NCBI GenBank assembly: GCA_014529385.2
Contig: CM043970.1
Location: 46,837,779-46,901,778, forward strand
Length of the DNA: 64,000 nucleotides
Reading direction: 5' to 3'
Origin: Adiantum capillus-veneris
Taxonomy: Eukaryota > Streptophyta > Polypodiopsida > Polypodiales > Pteridaceae
Shown here: positions 35,352 to 46,887 of the stretch, piece after piece
Numbering within the stretch: position 1 is the stretch's first letter
How the letters are laid out: each line of letters begins with the position of its first letter
Position numbers and translations under genes: made by a program
Notes under the pieces: generated by a model
The model's input: only the letters and a program-made list of their open reading frames with translations
The model's database searches: none
Told to the model about the DNA's origin: nothing

Positions 35352-35922
35352 AACCGATCCTTATGTGGTGAGTGACTCAGTGTACAAAAAAAACAAAAAG
35401 AGAAATCTCCCTTCAAGCTTTTGATACCTGTTCCATTTACCCGTAGACAATGAAGTAGCTAGACGTAGGTTTAGTGCTTAATAGCGACTGGAGTCCGAGA
35501 CTAGCCAGTGCTATTCCTTAAGAGCAAAGAAAGTTGTGAGTGAGGTACAAGATAGTATTTCATTCTTTGATTTTTCACATGCTTGGAAAGGGCTCTTCCA
35601 CCACACACATTGTTGTTATTTCTGTACTGTTAAGTTTAGTTATGTTTGCACATTCATTTCAGTTGTAGGAGTAGGTTAGGTAACAAATTACACCATCATT
35701 TGTGGCCCAAAGGATCGAGGGAAAAACTGTCGAAAACCTTATTTTGGTGTTGAAGACCATAACTCGGGAAAATTGAAGAAGTGATGGTCAGAGCTTCAAA
35801 ATTGGACCAAACCCAGTAAAACTTTGCTTCATAACTGGACCAAACCCAGTAAAACTTTCAAGAAGGGGATAAAAACACTTGTTGAAAAATACTGTGCAAA
35901 AACCTGTCAAAAACCTTGCCCA

Positions 35923-37067
35923 ACATGGATCGCGATCCATGTACCTTTTTGGCAAAATGTGCTAAAATTATTTCCTCTACTTAGAACAGGCTCTCAGGCA
36001 TCAGAACATTGATTTGGTGAGAAGAAGAGGACCAGAAGATCATAAAAATCAAGATTGGGGTGATCAGACAAAAAACCTTGGAGAAAAAGGGAAAACAAGG
36101 AAAAATTGAACTTTTAATTGGCCAAATCCAAAAAGAGATGAGAATTGGGACCAACTAGAAACAAGGATCTAATGAACCAAATTTCATGCCCAGGTGCTTC
36201 CCAACATGGATCGCGATCCATGTTCCAGGTAGGCATCTGATATCAAGATTTGACCAGTGTACTCCTGATTATTAGTTGAACAACTTTTCCAAAAGGATCC
36301 ATAGAGAAAAAGTGAAAAAAGCTGGTGAAAATACCAGAAAAGGAGTGGTTTGCAAAAAACCGCAAAACAGACACAAAACTTTGCTTTTCACTTGGAAAAA
36401 CTGACCAAATCCAAAAATACTTGGGGAATAGCATCATCATAGCTTGTGTGATTAGCTCACAAAGTGTCAATCCAAAATCATGCCAAACATGGATTGCGAT
36501 CCACGTACCTTTTTGGAAGTTTGAGTTGATAAAAGACAAGCAAGGAACTGATAACAATTGGAACACTTTCTCCTAAATGACCCTTATCAAGAAATGTCAA
36601 AAAGAGGGAAAAAGGTGGCAAAAATCAGGTCAAGGGAGGAAACCACTGAAATTAACACTAAAACTGACTTTTGCCTGTCCTAAAAAGCTTTAAAACATTC
36701 AAAAACCATATAGGCAGCATCACTAGGCCAAGGACTAGCTGTAGGACAAAATTCATTGTGTTTTGACACAAAGGTACATGGATCGCGATCCATGTTCGTA
36801 TGACACAACTTGACACCAAACTAGTACCATAGCTAGAGAGTATCACAGAGAGTCTAATGGTCCTTCCAGAGTTGAAATGGGGTGCAAGAAACCCTTCCAA
36901 AAGCTTAGAACTGACGGGAGCTCAGGCAAAGTGACAAAATCAACTTAACTTCCAATCCAGAGATTCATTTCTGAAAATTTTGATACGATAAGATCCCCTA
37001 ACCATGCTGAAGCTGAGGGTATCAACAAAAATTCAAATGGCTTTCCAACATGGATCGCGATCCATGT
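35923..37067. repeat. Five palindrome motifs in the element A leader
   Basis: ACATGGATCGCGATCCATGT is a perfect 20-bp palindrome. It occurs at 35923-35942, 36204-36223, 36776-36795 and 37048-37067, with a two-mismatch copy at 36487-36506. Flanks are also conserved: CCCA or CCA before, ACCTTT(TT)G after. The copy at 36776 has its flanks in the opposite orientation. All lie in the untranslated leader before gag. Confidence 0.95.
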
Positions 37068-37388
37068 ACCTTTGAGCCAGAACAGAGATAGAGACTTACC
37101 ACACAAGGAGCTAGGCCATAGCAACCAAGTGCTTCTTTCAAAATTGAAATTGGATCAAAATTGTTGAGGTTGTGTAGGGAATTGTGTGCCAAGTTTTGTC
37201 GAACAAAAGCAAGAGCTGACAAGAACAACTGTAAGCTTATAGCTATCAAGCACATTCTTGACAGGTTACAGGTACTAGAAGATATTACGAGCAAGCAAGA
37301 ACAAATGGGAGATTCAAACTATTTAATGAGGTAACTTGTTTTGGATTTTGCTTGTTACCCATTATTCATGAATCTGTGATCAGGAAGA

Positions 37389-38090
37389 TTGTACCAGAAT
37401 AGAAACCACAACATCTTTGATCAAGGGAGTAATCACTCAACAAAAGAAAGCGTGAATCAGAGACCACTACCACCTTTGCAACCCATTTTAGAGGAGAGTT
37501 TCTCTGACACTTCGTCTGAGAGATCATACGGCCTCATGAATGAAGATTCTAACAAGTCAAACCCTAAGGGAACAGATTCAATGGGTACAGGTCCTTCACA
37601 GCCCACATCTGATGTAAAGATGTTGTACCTAAAGTTTGAATTTGAAAATGTGATTAAAGCCAAAATATATAAGGATGGAATGGACCACTACTGTGTTAAG
37701 TTGGAAAATAGGCCAAGCGAGTTCAGAGACCTTGTAGATGTTGATTATGACGGGGATAGGTATTTCAACCGAGAGGGAATGATGTATTAGTGATTCATAA
37801 CCCGTATATTCTGGATAAATGGGGAATGATTGGCACCAAGGACAAAGTAGATAATGAACCGGCCGATGCACCACCCAAAATGGAGAAACAAAACGCAGTA
37901 CTCAGACGCACCAATGAGACTGAGCACCTTAACACAGAAAACACATATGTGGGGCTTTATAAGTTCAATAATGGATACCAAACACTCTATTACAGATGTG
38001 ACGAGCCCCGTATCAAGGAATTATCGACCGGAAAAACTTGTGTGTTTACACTTACACGGAGGGTAGAAGTATTCACGTGGTCATAATGGA
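37389..38090 (+). pseudogene. Element A polyprotein N-terminal domain
   Basis: An open stretch from 37389 with a Ser-rich start and then LKFEFENVIKAKIYKDGMDH. After a stop at 37788 the reading resumes and includes NPYILDKWG and, further on, YKFNNGYQTLYYRCDEPRIK. The acidic part ending in DKWG parallels element B at 17400-17520, so it is the same extension upstream of capsid. Its function is unknown to me. Confidence 0.6.
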
Positions 38091-38499
38091 CAAGTATGGC
38101 CGAAAGTACTCCCCAATGGACTAGAAGGAGTTAGAGAGATATACATATTTTGGAGGACCACTCCACCAATACTATGTAGATCCGGAAGCTGAAAAAACCA
38201 CGGCCACTCACGTCGGACCTGAGACTGTACTTGAGAGTCCCTTGAGAACAAGAGTGGAGGATTCTTATGGACATGAACGTGTGCCGAGATTAGAACCCTT
38301 AGGGTCGACGACGACTAGGGCTTCCATGAACACACATAGGGGTAGCTCTGTTGTTGAATCCACTTAGACCACTGGAATCCCTCCGACTATCACAAGAGAT
38401 CGGATTGATGAACGTAGGGCGGATAGGATACCACTGTTAGTACCAAGAGGAGATTACGATCCAAGAGAAGCCATCCCAGGGGGACCAAGAGTTGTTAGA

Positions 38500-39050
38500 A
38501 TGGTTGTAGAGGCCAGGCGTATGCGACCATCTCAAGTGGAAAAATGCTTACCCAAAAAGTATAATGGATCTAGCGATCCGTATGCCCATGTTTCAACCTT
38601 CAAACAAGTATTGAGAGCGGAACATGTGACTGATTTCCACACTCAGTATGAAGGATTTGGGTTGACATTGGAAGGTAATGCCCTGACTTGGTTTCAACCA
38701 TTAAACAACTTAGAATTTCCGAGTATTGAGCAACTTATCTGAGAATTCGCTAAAGAATTCTCAAAAAGAGGGATCAAGCATAACACTGTCTGCCAGATTT
38801 ATGCATTTAGGCTAAAGGAAAAGGAAAAAGTGAAAGAAGCATCACTTTGTTTCAGGCAGTACATTGAAAGATGCCCTGCTCGAGAACTACCTCAGGATGA
38901 AAGACTATCAGTCCTTGTAATAGAGGGCCTGCGAAATGACACGCTCAAGAAGAACTTGCACCTGAAAGCCTGTGTCACCTTTGAGGAAGTCACAAAAGAG
39001 TCATTGTATCTTGTAGATAATTGCAAAGCATATGGCCCACGTGACTGAAG
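38500..39050 (+). pseudogene. Element A gag capsid domain
   Basis: It reads KKYNGSSDPYAHVSTFKQVL, HTQYEGFGLTLEGNALTWF and IKHNTVCQIYAF, then RLSVLVIEGLRNDTL. A TGA lies at 38740-38742. It is closely parallel to element B's capsid. Confidence 0.87.
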
Positions 39051-39223
39051 ACACAGATCAGGGGACAAGTAGCACCTCTTCAACTATGAGTGAGTCCACG
39101 ACAAAATCAGGAGGGCAAAACTCAACTGTACCGGATGTTGATAGAGTGATCGAGGAAGTGATCAGGAGGATGAACCAAGGAAACAGGACAAACCCGAACA
39201 CACGACAACCACCCAACCAAAAA

Positions 39224-39956
39224 TGCGATACTTGTGGGGGTGACCATCCAACCAAGTGTTGCAACCTTCAACAAAGGCGAGGAGCTAACGCACAGGATAT
39301 TGAAATGGTGTGCTACAGAACAAAAATGGACAAACCATGAAACTCACGAATGTTTCTACAATCGGAACTATGTTAGAGAGAGACAATACGGACCACCTGG
39401 AGGACAACAAAATCCACCCCCTCCAAGGTACCAAGTGGGGCCAAATAACGCAATCTTGGGTCAGAAAAAAGCTCAACCGGTGTTGGGACATCAACCTCCT
39501 TTACCCCAGGAAAATAGGGCTATGGTAAGGATTTCTCAACCCATAGAACCACCATCTGATTAGAGTATGATCCAGGTAATCTCACACTTAGAAGATTCAG
39601 ACAGTACTTATGAAAGGGAAAGTGATAGGAATGCATATGCTCCAGAGGGATATAATCCATGGATAATTCCAGAAGAAATGTATGAGCCCTCATACATAGC
39701 ACAACCAACCGAAAATCATTACCTAGTCGATGAGAATATGCTAATGTTTATGGCAAATAAGGGCTACAAACCTAGAGGCTACCCTCCTAGAACATGACAA
39801 CCAATGGGAGCTCCTCAAGCTTCTCCACCACCTGTAGGACCATGCTATGAATGCGGTGGGGATCACTGGGCTAGAGTGTGTTCAAACAAAGGAGAGCGGG
39901 TGAATTTTTTTGGATTCTGCAACGGATGCATGACGGACCATCTTATTCAACACTGC
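39224..39956 (+). pseudogene. Element A gag: three CX2CX3HX4C knuckles
   Basis: CDTCGGDHPTKCC (39224-39262), CYECGGDHWARVC (39843-39881) and CNGCMTDHLIQHC (39918-39956) share the shortened CX2CX3HX4C spacing rather than the usual CX2CX4HX4C. A Pro/Gln-rich linker lies between the first two. Stops interrupt the reading (39319-39321 in one frame, 39560s, 39795s). Knuckles of this kind bind the element's RNA during packaging. Element C has knuckles of the same spacing. Confidence 0.85.
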
Positions 39957-40172
39957 CCAAAAAACCCCGAAAATATAGGAAAAGTAACCATGAACAAAAT
40001 AGGGATTGTGCCAAGCTGAAGTGGATCAGAAACAGAACGGAATATTCCAATAAAAGCGATCACTGGAGCTCAAGCACATGAGGTAGCAAAGAGTGTCCCG
40101 GCCAGCGAAACAGAGATAGACAACTTGTATGTCCGAACCCCTAGAAAATCCTGGAAGGATAAATGAAACAAG

Positions 40173-40706
40173 ATGAAAGCCAAAAGAGAAAAGGAAAAAA
40201 CGGCATTGGAAACCAAATTGCGGAAAACGGAGGAACAACTTCAAAGGGAAAGAGGCCTTAATGGTAACAACGAGACAAGGAAACTATCGAAACTGCCATC
40301 TGGGGGGTCAGTCCTAGTAGACAAGGTGGTTGAAAGCTTGAATGCAATTCTAAAAGCTTACGAAGCAAGGCTAAAGCCTAACCAAATCCAAGAGGGTCGG
40401 TGGTTAACGTACCCTCATCCAGGGTATGAGAAAGAGAGGCTAAAGATGTGCAAAGAGCTCATTCAAGCCGCTCAAGCGCTTATGGAACCATCAGTTCCTA
40501 CGACTCCAAAAACCGAGGTACTCATACGAGAAAAGATTCAGGAGCTAGATGAGAGGGGAATTGAAGTGAATAACCTACCCAATCCGATCGATGAAACACC
40601 TTTGGACACGAGGATAGTAGCCAATACAACAGATGGAATGCATTCTCAGGTACCACTATCAATTCCGGAGGTAGAAGAACAATGGCCTCAAGAGCTATGG
40701 GAATAG
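40173..40706 (+). pseudogene. Element A gag C-terminal helical region
   Basis: A 177-codon open stretch, strongly charged and helical at its start (EKTALETKLRKTEEQLQRER), then a conserved part with ILKAYEARLKPNQ that matches element B at 19760. It bridges the knuckles and the protease. Further conserved reading (40740-41060) contains LHELMSSPICCTLTLSDLL. Confidence 0.7.
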
Positions 40707-41185
40707 ATCACGAATAGGAAGGACGGGAGTGCCAATCTTGTGTCAACTCCTATCTCGGAAATCCACCTGGATCATGAGCTCTGCCCGAATGACATCCAAT
40801 CATTGTATGGAGATGCAGGCACATCGATATCAAAAGACAGTAAACCACAGTCATTGAAAACTTTACCTTCATTTATTGGTAACCCTAAAACTCAATCAGA
40901 GGTAAGGAAAGTTCCACCTCAATGGAAAGCCAATCCTAAGATGATGGACACTAAAACTCTTCACGAGCTGATGTCATCACCTATCTGTTGTACACTGACT
41001 TTGTCAGATTTGCTGAACATTAGACCACATCTTTGGGAAGAGGTCGTGAAAAATTTGGAAAATGGGGCTTGTAATTCCTTCAACCGAGGTTTCTCAAAAC
41101 ACATTAAAAACACAACCCTCGAAGCAGACTAAACACGAGCCAGTGCCAATCAACAAAGTAGGGGACTATTGTGAAGGTGAAGAAG

Positions 41186-41560
41186 GAAATACTACCCTAC
41201 CGATAGAGTACGAGGATGTAAAATCGATAGCGATATTGGATAGTGGAGCCGGAATTGCCATAGCCACCAAAGCAATGTGGAAAAAATTGGAAAAACTTGA
41301 TCTAAGAAAAACGAGAATGAAACTTCAACTAGCAGATGGGTACGTGGAGAGACCTATTGGCATGTTGGAGCAGATTGTAGTAACCTCTTGTGGAATTTCA
41401 TATGAACACACCTTTCTATCATGAAGTTCGATGAGACCAGCAATTTCGACATCATTCTGGGCAGACCATTCATGCGTCAGCTCAAAATGGTCCAAGATTG
41501 GGGTTACGACTATATCTATCTGAGGAGCAAGGATATCACTACAAAAATTAGTGTCACCTA
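41186..41560 (+). pseudogene. Element A aspartic protease (first copy)
   Basis: SIAILDSGAGIAIATK, with catalytic D-S-G at 41239-41247, is followed by MKLQLADGYVERPIGMLE and, after a stop at 41422-41424 and frame change, DIILGRPFMRQLKMVQDWG. This is a standard gypsy retropepsin position, before RT. Confidence 0.87.
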
Positions 41561-41699
41561 TCATAGCTATAAAGGCGTAGACAGAGCCCCAAGAGATAAA
41601 TTCGATGCACCATCCCAATTTACGAAGTATACCATTCAGGATAGGAAGATAGTGGTGCAAAAATCCAAACAAGATCCCAAAGAACCAGGAACTTCATAT

Positions 41700-42660
41700 G
41701 ATGGGCCTGAAAACACGAAACGCATCAATTTAGCAGAACCCCGAGAGGAGCCTCAACCGGCCTATTTTTCCACGGACCTTACTGAAGAGGAAGAGCAACT
41801 TCTAGTCGCCTCGATACACTCAGGCAATATAAAGATGTCTTCACTTGGTCTTACAAAGATCTAAAGGGGATAGATCCTGAGATATGTCAGCACACGATTT
41901 TCCTTAAGAGCGATGTCAGACCACGCAGACAACATCCTTACACGTACAATGAAACTTTTGCACAGAAAATCAAGGAGAAAATAGATAAATTAAAGGACGC
42001 CGAGTTTATCTACGAGATTGAGCACACTGAGTGGGTGTCCTCGATTGTGGTGGTATCCAAAAAGAATGGCAAACTGCGGGTTTGTGTAAATATCAAGCAA
42101 GTAAATGTAGCCACCATTAGGGATAACTATCCACTGCCAATAATTGATCATGTTATTGAGAGGGTAGCAGGGAAAGAGGCCTATAGTTTCTTGGATGGGT
42201 TCTTAGGCTACAACCAGTTGACGATTAAGGCAGAAGATCAGCATAAGACAGCTTTTGCTACAGAGTGGGGTATATTTGCATATAGGTTAATGCCTTTCGG
42301 CTTGACCAATGCCCCAAAAAAATTTCAAAGACTAATGACCCAGGCATTCAAAGAATATTTCAGACGATTTTTGGAGATCTACATGGATGATCTTTGTGTT
42401 CATTCCCACCGACGAAGTGACCACATCACTCAACTGGGTAAAGTCTTTGAAAAATGCAAAACATATCGTATTTTTTTAAACCTGAAAAAATGTGCCTTCA
42501 TGGTTAGACAGGGTAGAATTCTGGGCCACATAGTGTCAAAAACAGGCATTTCAACTGATCAAGAAAAGATGAAGACAATTGTTGCACTACCGAGACCAAC
42601 GAAGATAAAAGAAGTGCAAGCATTTATGGGGCATTACGGATATTACCGGCGATTCATATA
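41700..42660 (+). pseudogene. Element A reverse transcriptase
   Basis: The pre-RT linker (REEPQPAYFSTDLTEEEEQL) changes frame near 41815. RT then reads WVSSIVVVSKKNGKLRVCV, the FLGYNQLTIKAEDQHKTAFA block, RLMPFGLTNAPKKFQRLM, the catalytic YMDDL at 42380-42394, and GHIVSKTGISTDQEKMKTI. The segment 42035-42901 is open throughout, so RT is the best-preserved part of this copy. Many substitutions, for example the Pro-Lys-Lys-Phe in the fingers/palm block, argue against activity. Confidence 0.93.
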
Positions 42661-43225
42661 TATGTATGCTATAATAGCCAAGCCATTGTACGCCCTCATA
42701 ACTAAGTTTGAATGGACGGAGGAATGTGAGCAGGCTTTCCAAAAATTGAAGCAACATTTGATTTCAGCTCCAACTTTGCAAGCCCCTAAATGGAGCAAAA
42801 TCTTCCATGTCCATGTGGATGCTTCAGCCTATGCCATTGGGTGCATATTAGCCCAGCTAGGAGAGAAGAAAATAGAATTTTCCATTTCCTACGCCAATTG
42901 AAAACTAAACAACGCAGAGCTATATTATACCACTATGGAAAGAGAGGGCTTGGGAATGATCTATGCTGTCAAGAAATTTAGACACTACCTTCTATGTTTG
43001 TCTTCTTCGTGGATCACCAAGCACTGTTATATCTAGTGAACAAACCTTGCAACATTGGAAGAATTGTTCGTTGGTTTATACTGCTACTTGAGTTTGAATT
43101 CACGGTGGTTGTAAAAAAGGGGAGCACACACCAGAGAGCAGATCATCTTCACGACTATTTCATGGGGAAGCACCTGCGGGTGTTGATGATGAACTTCCTG
43201 ATTCATATCTGTTCAACATAGAAAT
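42661..43225 (+). pseudogene. Element A RNase H
   Basis: The connection (KPLYALITKFEWTEECEQAF) leads into RNase H with the three acidic positions still visible: VDAS (about 42821), TMEREGL (about 42934) and VDHQALLYLV (about 43003). A TGA at 42899-42901 and a frame change at 42990 break it. The ending with GSTHQRADHL is typical. Confidence 0.88.
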
Positions 43226-43289
43226 GGTGCCGCGATGCAGCAAAGAGGTCATGCCACTACTCACAATCAGCTCTTTGCAGATAGAAAGA

Positions 43290-43570
43290 CAACCATCAAT
43301 GATCCACAAAGCACAGAATCGCATCCTTTTAGCAGGATGGCTGTACAAACACGGTAAGGATGGAATACTGAGACTATGTGTACAACCTGAAGATACCACC
43401 TACTACTCAAACAAGCTCATATACAAAACACGGGATTTCACACTGGTGAAATACAGACAGGCCAACGGTTACAAAGACTGGGAGTCTACTAGCCAAACAT
43501 GGAATATAGTGTCCATAAATATGTAAAATCCTGCGATAAATGTAATATAATACAGCCACCAGTGGAACAT
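43290..43570 (+). pseudogene. First integrase-type HHCC zinc-binding module
   Basis: LYKHGKDGILRLCVQPEDTT (43340-43400) leads into a reading with HTGEIQTGQRLQRLGVY, a TAG at 43490-43492 where the family has Trp, then PNMEYSVHKYVKSCDKCN. The H(x3)H...CX2C pattern (Cys at 43532 and 43541) is the integrase N-terminal zinc-binding domain. No catalytic core follows directly. Instead a linker with EYLKNKTFPEEW (43618-43660) is followed by another, better-preserved module. Confidence 0.72.
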
Positions 43571-43689
43571 GCCACAATGTTTCAAGTAGTAGAAGCAACA
43601 AAATGGAGTGCTCACATCATTGAGTACTTGAAAAACAAAACCTTTCCAGAGGAATGGGACAAATCAAGAAGGAAAACCGTTGAAAAGAG

Positions 43690-44563
43690 GCCAAACACTA
43701 TCTACTCATTGCCAACCAACTGTATAGGCGGGGGAAAGACAAACAATTACGGCTATGTGCTACAGAAAGCGAATATTACGTCATCCTAGATCACGTACAT
43801 GCGGGACAACCCGGAGGACACTTCTCCGTTGATAAAATGGCAAAGCTAGTGCTAAACTCTGGTATATGGTGGCCAACCCTATTCGTGGATGCAACAACAA
43901 ACGTCAAACGATGTGACGAATGTCAACGCACGAAACCACCCCTACGGAGAGATGACATGCCACTGAGGCCGATGATGGGAGTTCGCGCTTTTTCCAAATG
44001 GGGCATTGACTTCATTGGTCTCATCAACCCTCCTGGATACAGGACACAGGCGCAATGCATTATTGTAGCAACGGATTACATGACGAAGTGGGTGGAAGCC
44101 AAAGCAACCCAAAAAAAATGATGCAAGGACTACATGTCAGTTCCTTTTTGAAAACGTCTTTACGTGGTATGGACTACCAATCGAAATAGTAAGTGATAGA
44201 GGAATACACTTTGTGAACGACGTCATTGAGAATCTCCTTGACGAATTCATGGTGTTCCATCGAAAGTCAGCACCCTATCATCTGCAAGCCAACGGACAGG
44301 CAAAGAGCACTAACAAAATCCTGTGCACCGTGCTCACAAAAATAGTTAGTGACTCAAGAAATGATTGGGATCATAAATTACACACTGCTTTATGGGCTTA
44401 CCTTGTAGCTTTTAAAACTTCCATTGGCACGATTCCCATTAACCTAATCTTTGGAATTAATGCGATACTACCATTGGAATTCCTAGTCAAATCCCTCAGG
44501 GTGGCAACGCAATTAGGATGGACGGGCCATGAGCTATTGGAGAGACTAGACACCCTAGAATAG
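43690..44563 (+). pseudogene. Element A integrase: second HHCC module and DDE core
   Basis: It reads NQLYRRGKDKQLRLCATESE, then HVHAGQPGGHFSVDKMAKL, WWPTLF and CDECQRTK (Cys at 43912 and 43921). The core has D1 in GIDFIG (44008-44010). After a frame change at an A-run near 44115 come YGLPIEIVSDRGIHF with D2 (44195-44197) and QANGQAKSTNK, where Lys (44303-44305) replaces the expected catalytic Glu. Without that Glu the enzyme would not work. Confidence 0.88.
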
Positions 44564-44617
44564 TTAGATGAAACTAGACTCAAAGCGATACCTGGCATAT
44601 ATGCTCAAAAAAAGCAA

Positions 44618-44870
44618 ATGAAAGCTTTTCATGATCGACATGTGATTGTTAAGGAGTTCCAGAAAGGGGATTACGTTCTCATGTACACCCTGAAACAACA
44701 CTCCAAGAAACTCAAAAAGCGAGAAATGGGGCCTTTTGTGATCCATGATATATCACAAAGTGGTGCCGTGAAACTTGCAACATTGGCAGGAGAGGAGATG
44801 CCAAATTGGAAGAGTGGTTGCAGTTTACAGAAATATCTTCTTCCACTGACATCAGACAAACTCGCAAAAA
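44618..44870 (+). pseudogene. Integrase C-terminal GPF-type region
   Basis: KAFHDRHVIVKEFQKGDYVL, then KKREMGPFVIHDISQSGAVK and a short end with LQKYLLPL. This fits the GPY/F module after the gypsy integrase core. No chromodomain follows. The same frame continues into a Gln/Lys-rich helix and then the second protease-like domain. Confidence 0.82.
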
Positions 44871-45040
44871 TCCATGCAGCAGCTCAATGCAGATGTCAGG
44901 CACAGGACATTCGGGAACAAGCACAGCAGGAGGCCAAACTTAGAATATTGAAACACAAGGAACAATCAAACTTCCAGAGGAAAGAACAACATGCAGTGGC
45001 TAATCAAAATGCTCCGATAGCATCCATACAAACGGCGACT

Positions 45041-45440
45041 ACATGGTTAGGAGGAATGGATATACGTATTCAGTTACAACTTGCCGATGGCACCACTGAA
45101 AGAGCGTTAGTGGATACAGGGGGCCAGCGCTAATGTGGTTAACTACTCCACTTTCAGAAAAATCACACAGGAACCTCTAATGCCAAACACTATGGGGTTC
45201 AAGGTCGCCAACAGAGGTACTATGGACAGTCTAGGCCACATAAATTTTCCAATCAACATTGATGGAACAGTGTATCCACATCAATTTCATGTGGTTGAAG
45301 ATCATCAGCTAAACGAAGCAGTTATTCTAGGTGTGCCGTGGATGCGCACTTATCAGGCAACACCAATTTGGTAGGACAACACATTACGCATCGAACATGA
45401 GGGCCAATCTTTAGCCATGCCATTCGTACAAACGGACTAT
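45041..45440 (+). pseudogene. Second retropepsin-like domain, downstream of integrase
   Basis: It reads MDIRIQLQLADGTTERALVD, with D-T-G at 45113-45121. A one-base excess of G then breaks the frame, and the next frame continues with ANVVNYSTFRK, VANRGTMDSLGHINFPINID and AVILGVPWMRTYQ. The order D-T-G, N-V, hydrophobic strands, and I-L-G-x-P-W is a retropepsin fold signature. It differs from the first protease of the same element (D-S-G-A-G). It is separated from the integrase C-terminus by a helical Gln-rich linker (44880-45030). Confidence 0.78.
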
Positions 45441-46574
45441 GAATGGTAACCTCTACCTGCGCCACATGCGACAGCTCAGCAATCATCCATCACCAAGGTT
45501 ACAAAAATACATTGCCTACAAAAAATTTAAACCATCACGAATTGCCCACCGCTGTTCTCAAACAGCCTAAGACCACTCTCTTCGTCATCCAACCACACTC
45601 AAATGGGTATGAAAACTAAAACAACATCGCCTTCACGATGCCTCTTCTAGTGGATACACACCTCGGGAATTTCGATGGAAACCCAAAAAATGCCAACAAC
45701 CGCCACCATCGGCAACATCAAAACTTTTGCAGTTCACAGTCAAACACAGAGCACGCCTCCTACAATTACTATTGTTCGGCCCATGCAGCTTCCAAGGAAC
45801 CTCGCTACCAGCAGCCACTGAACATATTGCTCAGCACCTATCTCTTGCACAACAATTTGTTTTTCCATGCATATCCTCCATAAGCATCATAGAGCCACAC
45901 TATACGGCTATGCATAGACAGGTGCTTTATTCCCATGCACTCTGACACAAGCTCGTTGCGGACGACGCACTTTAGGAAGGGGGGAAAAGCGGTTGGAGTA
46001 CCACTTGTATATACCATTACTATCATCCTATTTCGTTTCTTTTCTTTTCTTTTCTTTTTGTTTCCTTTCTTTCTCGTTCCCTTAAAAACACAAGTTTTTG
46101 GAGCCTGACAGACTCTTAGTTGGCATAATCATGAGCCATACTGTCACGATCTAATACCAGAATAAGAGTATGTATATAAGGGAGATGACACTAATTTTGG
46201 CCGACTAATAATCATTGTAAATAATTTTCTTTTACAAAAACGCAAAAAATGATAGGTGATCAACAAAAAATTGATAAGTCGAGCCAGGAAAGTTAGAATT
46301 GACTTTTGAAAGAAAACGTCGAAACTTCAAATCAAGGACTACAAACATGGCAAATATGGAAAAATTCAACACAAAATGAATTTTGAATCAACTTCTGAAG
46401 GATCAAAACTGCAGATCGGACGCCATTTGCAAACCGAGCGTCAGAATGACGAACGGTTTGAACCGCAGGTGATGTGCCCAACAAGATATGAGCAATGAAG
46501 GTAGTACAAATGGGGCATTCTGAGTAGATTGGGATCATATAGTCAAAAAAGGGCAGTAAGAGCTCATTTGCATT

Positions 46575-46577
<3 letters not shown>
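45441..46577 (+). other. End of pol and start of noncoding spacer
   Basis: Weak open stretches (45638-45883) rich in His, Asn and Gln match no family. A purine tract AGGAAGGGGGGAAAA at 45974-45988 resembles the one before the 3' LTR. From about 46000 the sequence appears noncoding, with T-rich runs. Confidence 0.5.

Positions 46578-46655
<78 letters not shown>
46578..46655. repeat. (GA)39 microsatellite
   Basis: Uninterrupted GA repeat within the noncoding spacer of element A. Confidence 0.97.
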
Positions 46656-46657
<2 letters not shown>

Positions 46658-46887
46658 AGAGGAGCATAGTGTTTTCGGAACTACTTCTGCCTGCTGCGAC
46701 CACCTCGGTGGATTTCATCAACAATTCCAAAACAACAAATCAAAGCAGTACAAGATCACAAAATCGGCAAACTCACAGGGCCAATGTGGGGGTCCAAAAC
46801 TCATCAAAAACAAGAAAAACTTCATTAGTAGACCCCAACTACCTGGCAGAATCAACCAAACTAAGAACAATGCAAAAAGGTGCTGGA

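Noticed and set aside
35923-37067. CRISPR-like array because of regularly recurring palindromes
   Set aside because: Spacing is irregular, the motif is in a retrotransposon of a plant genome, and there are no unique spacers of uniform length.
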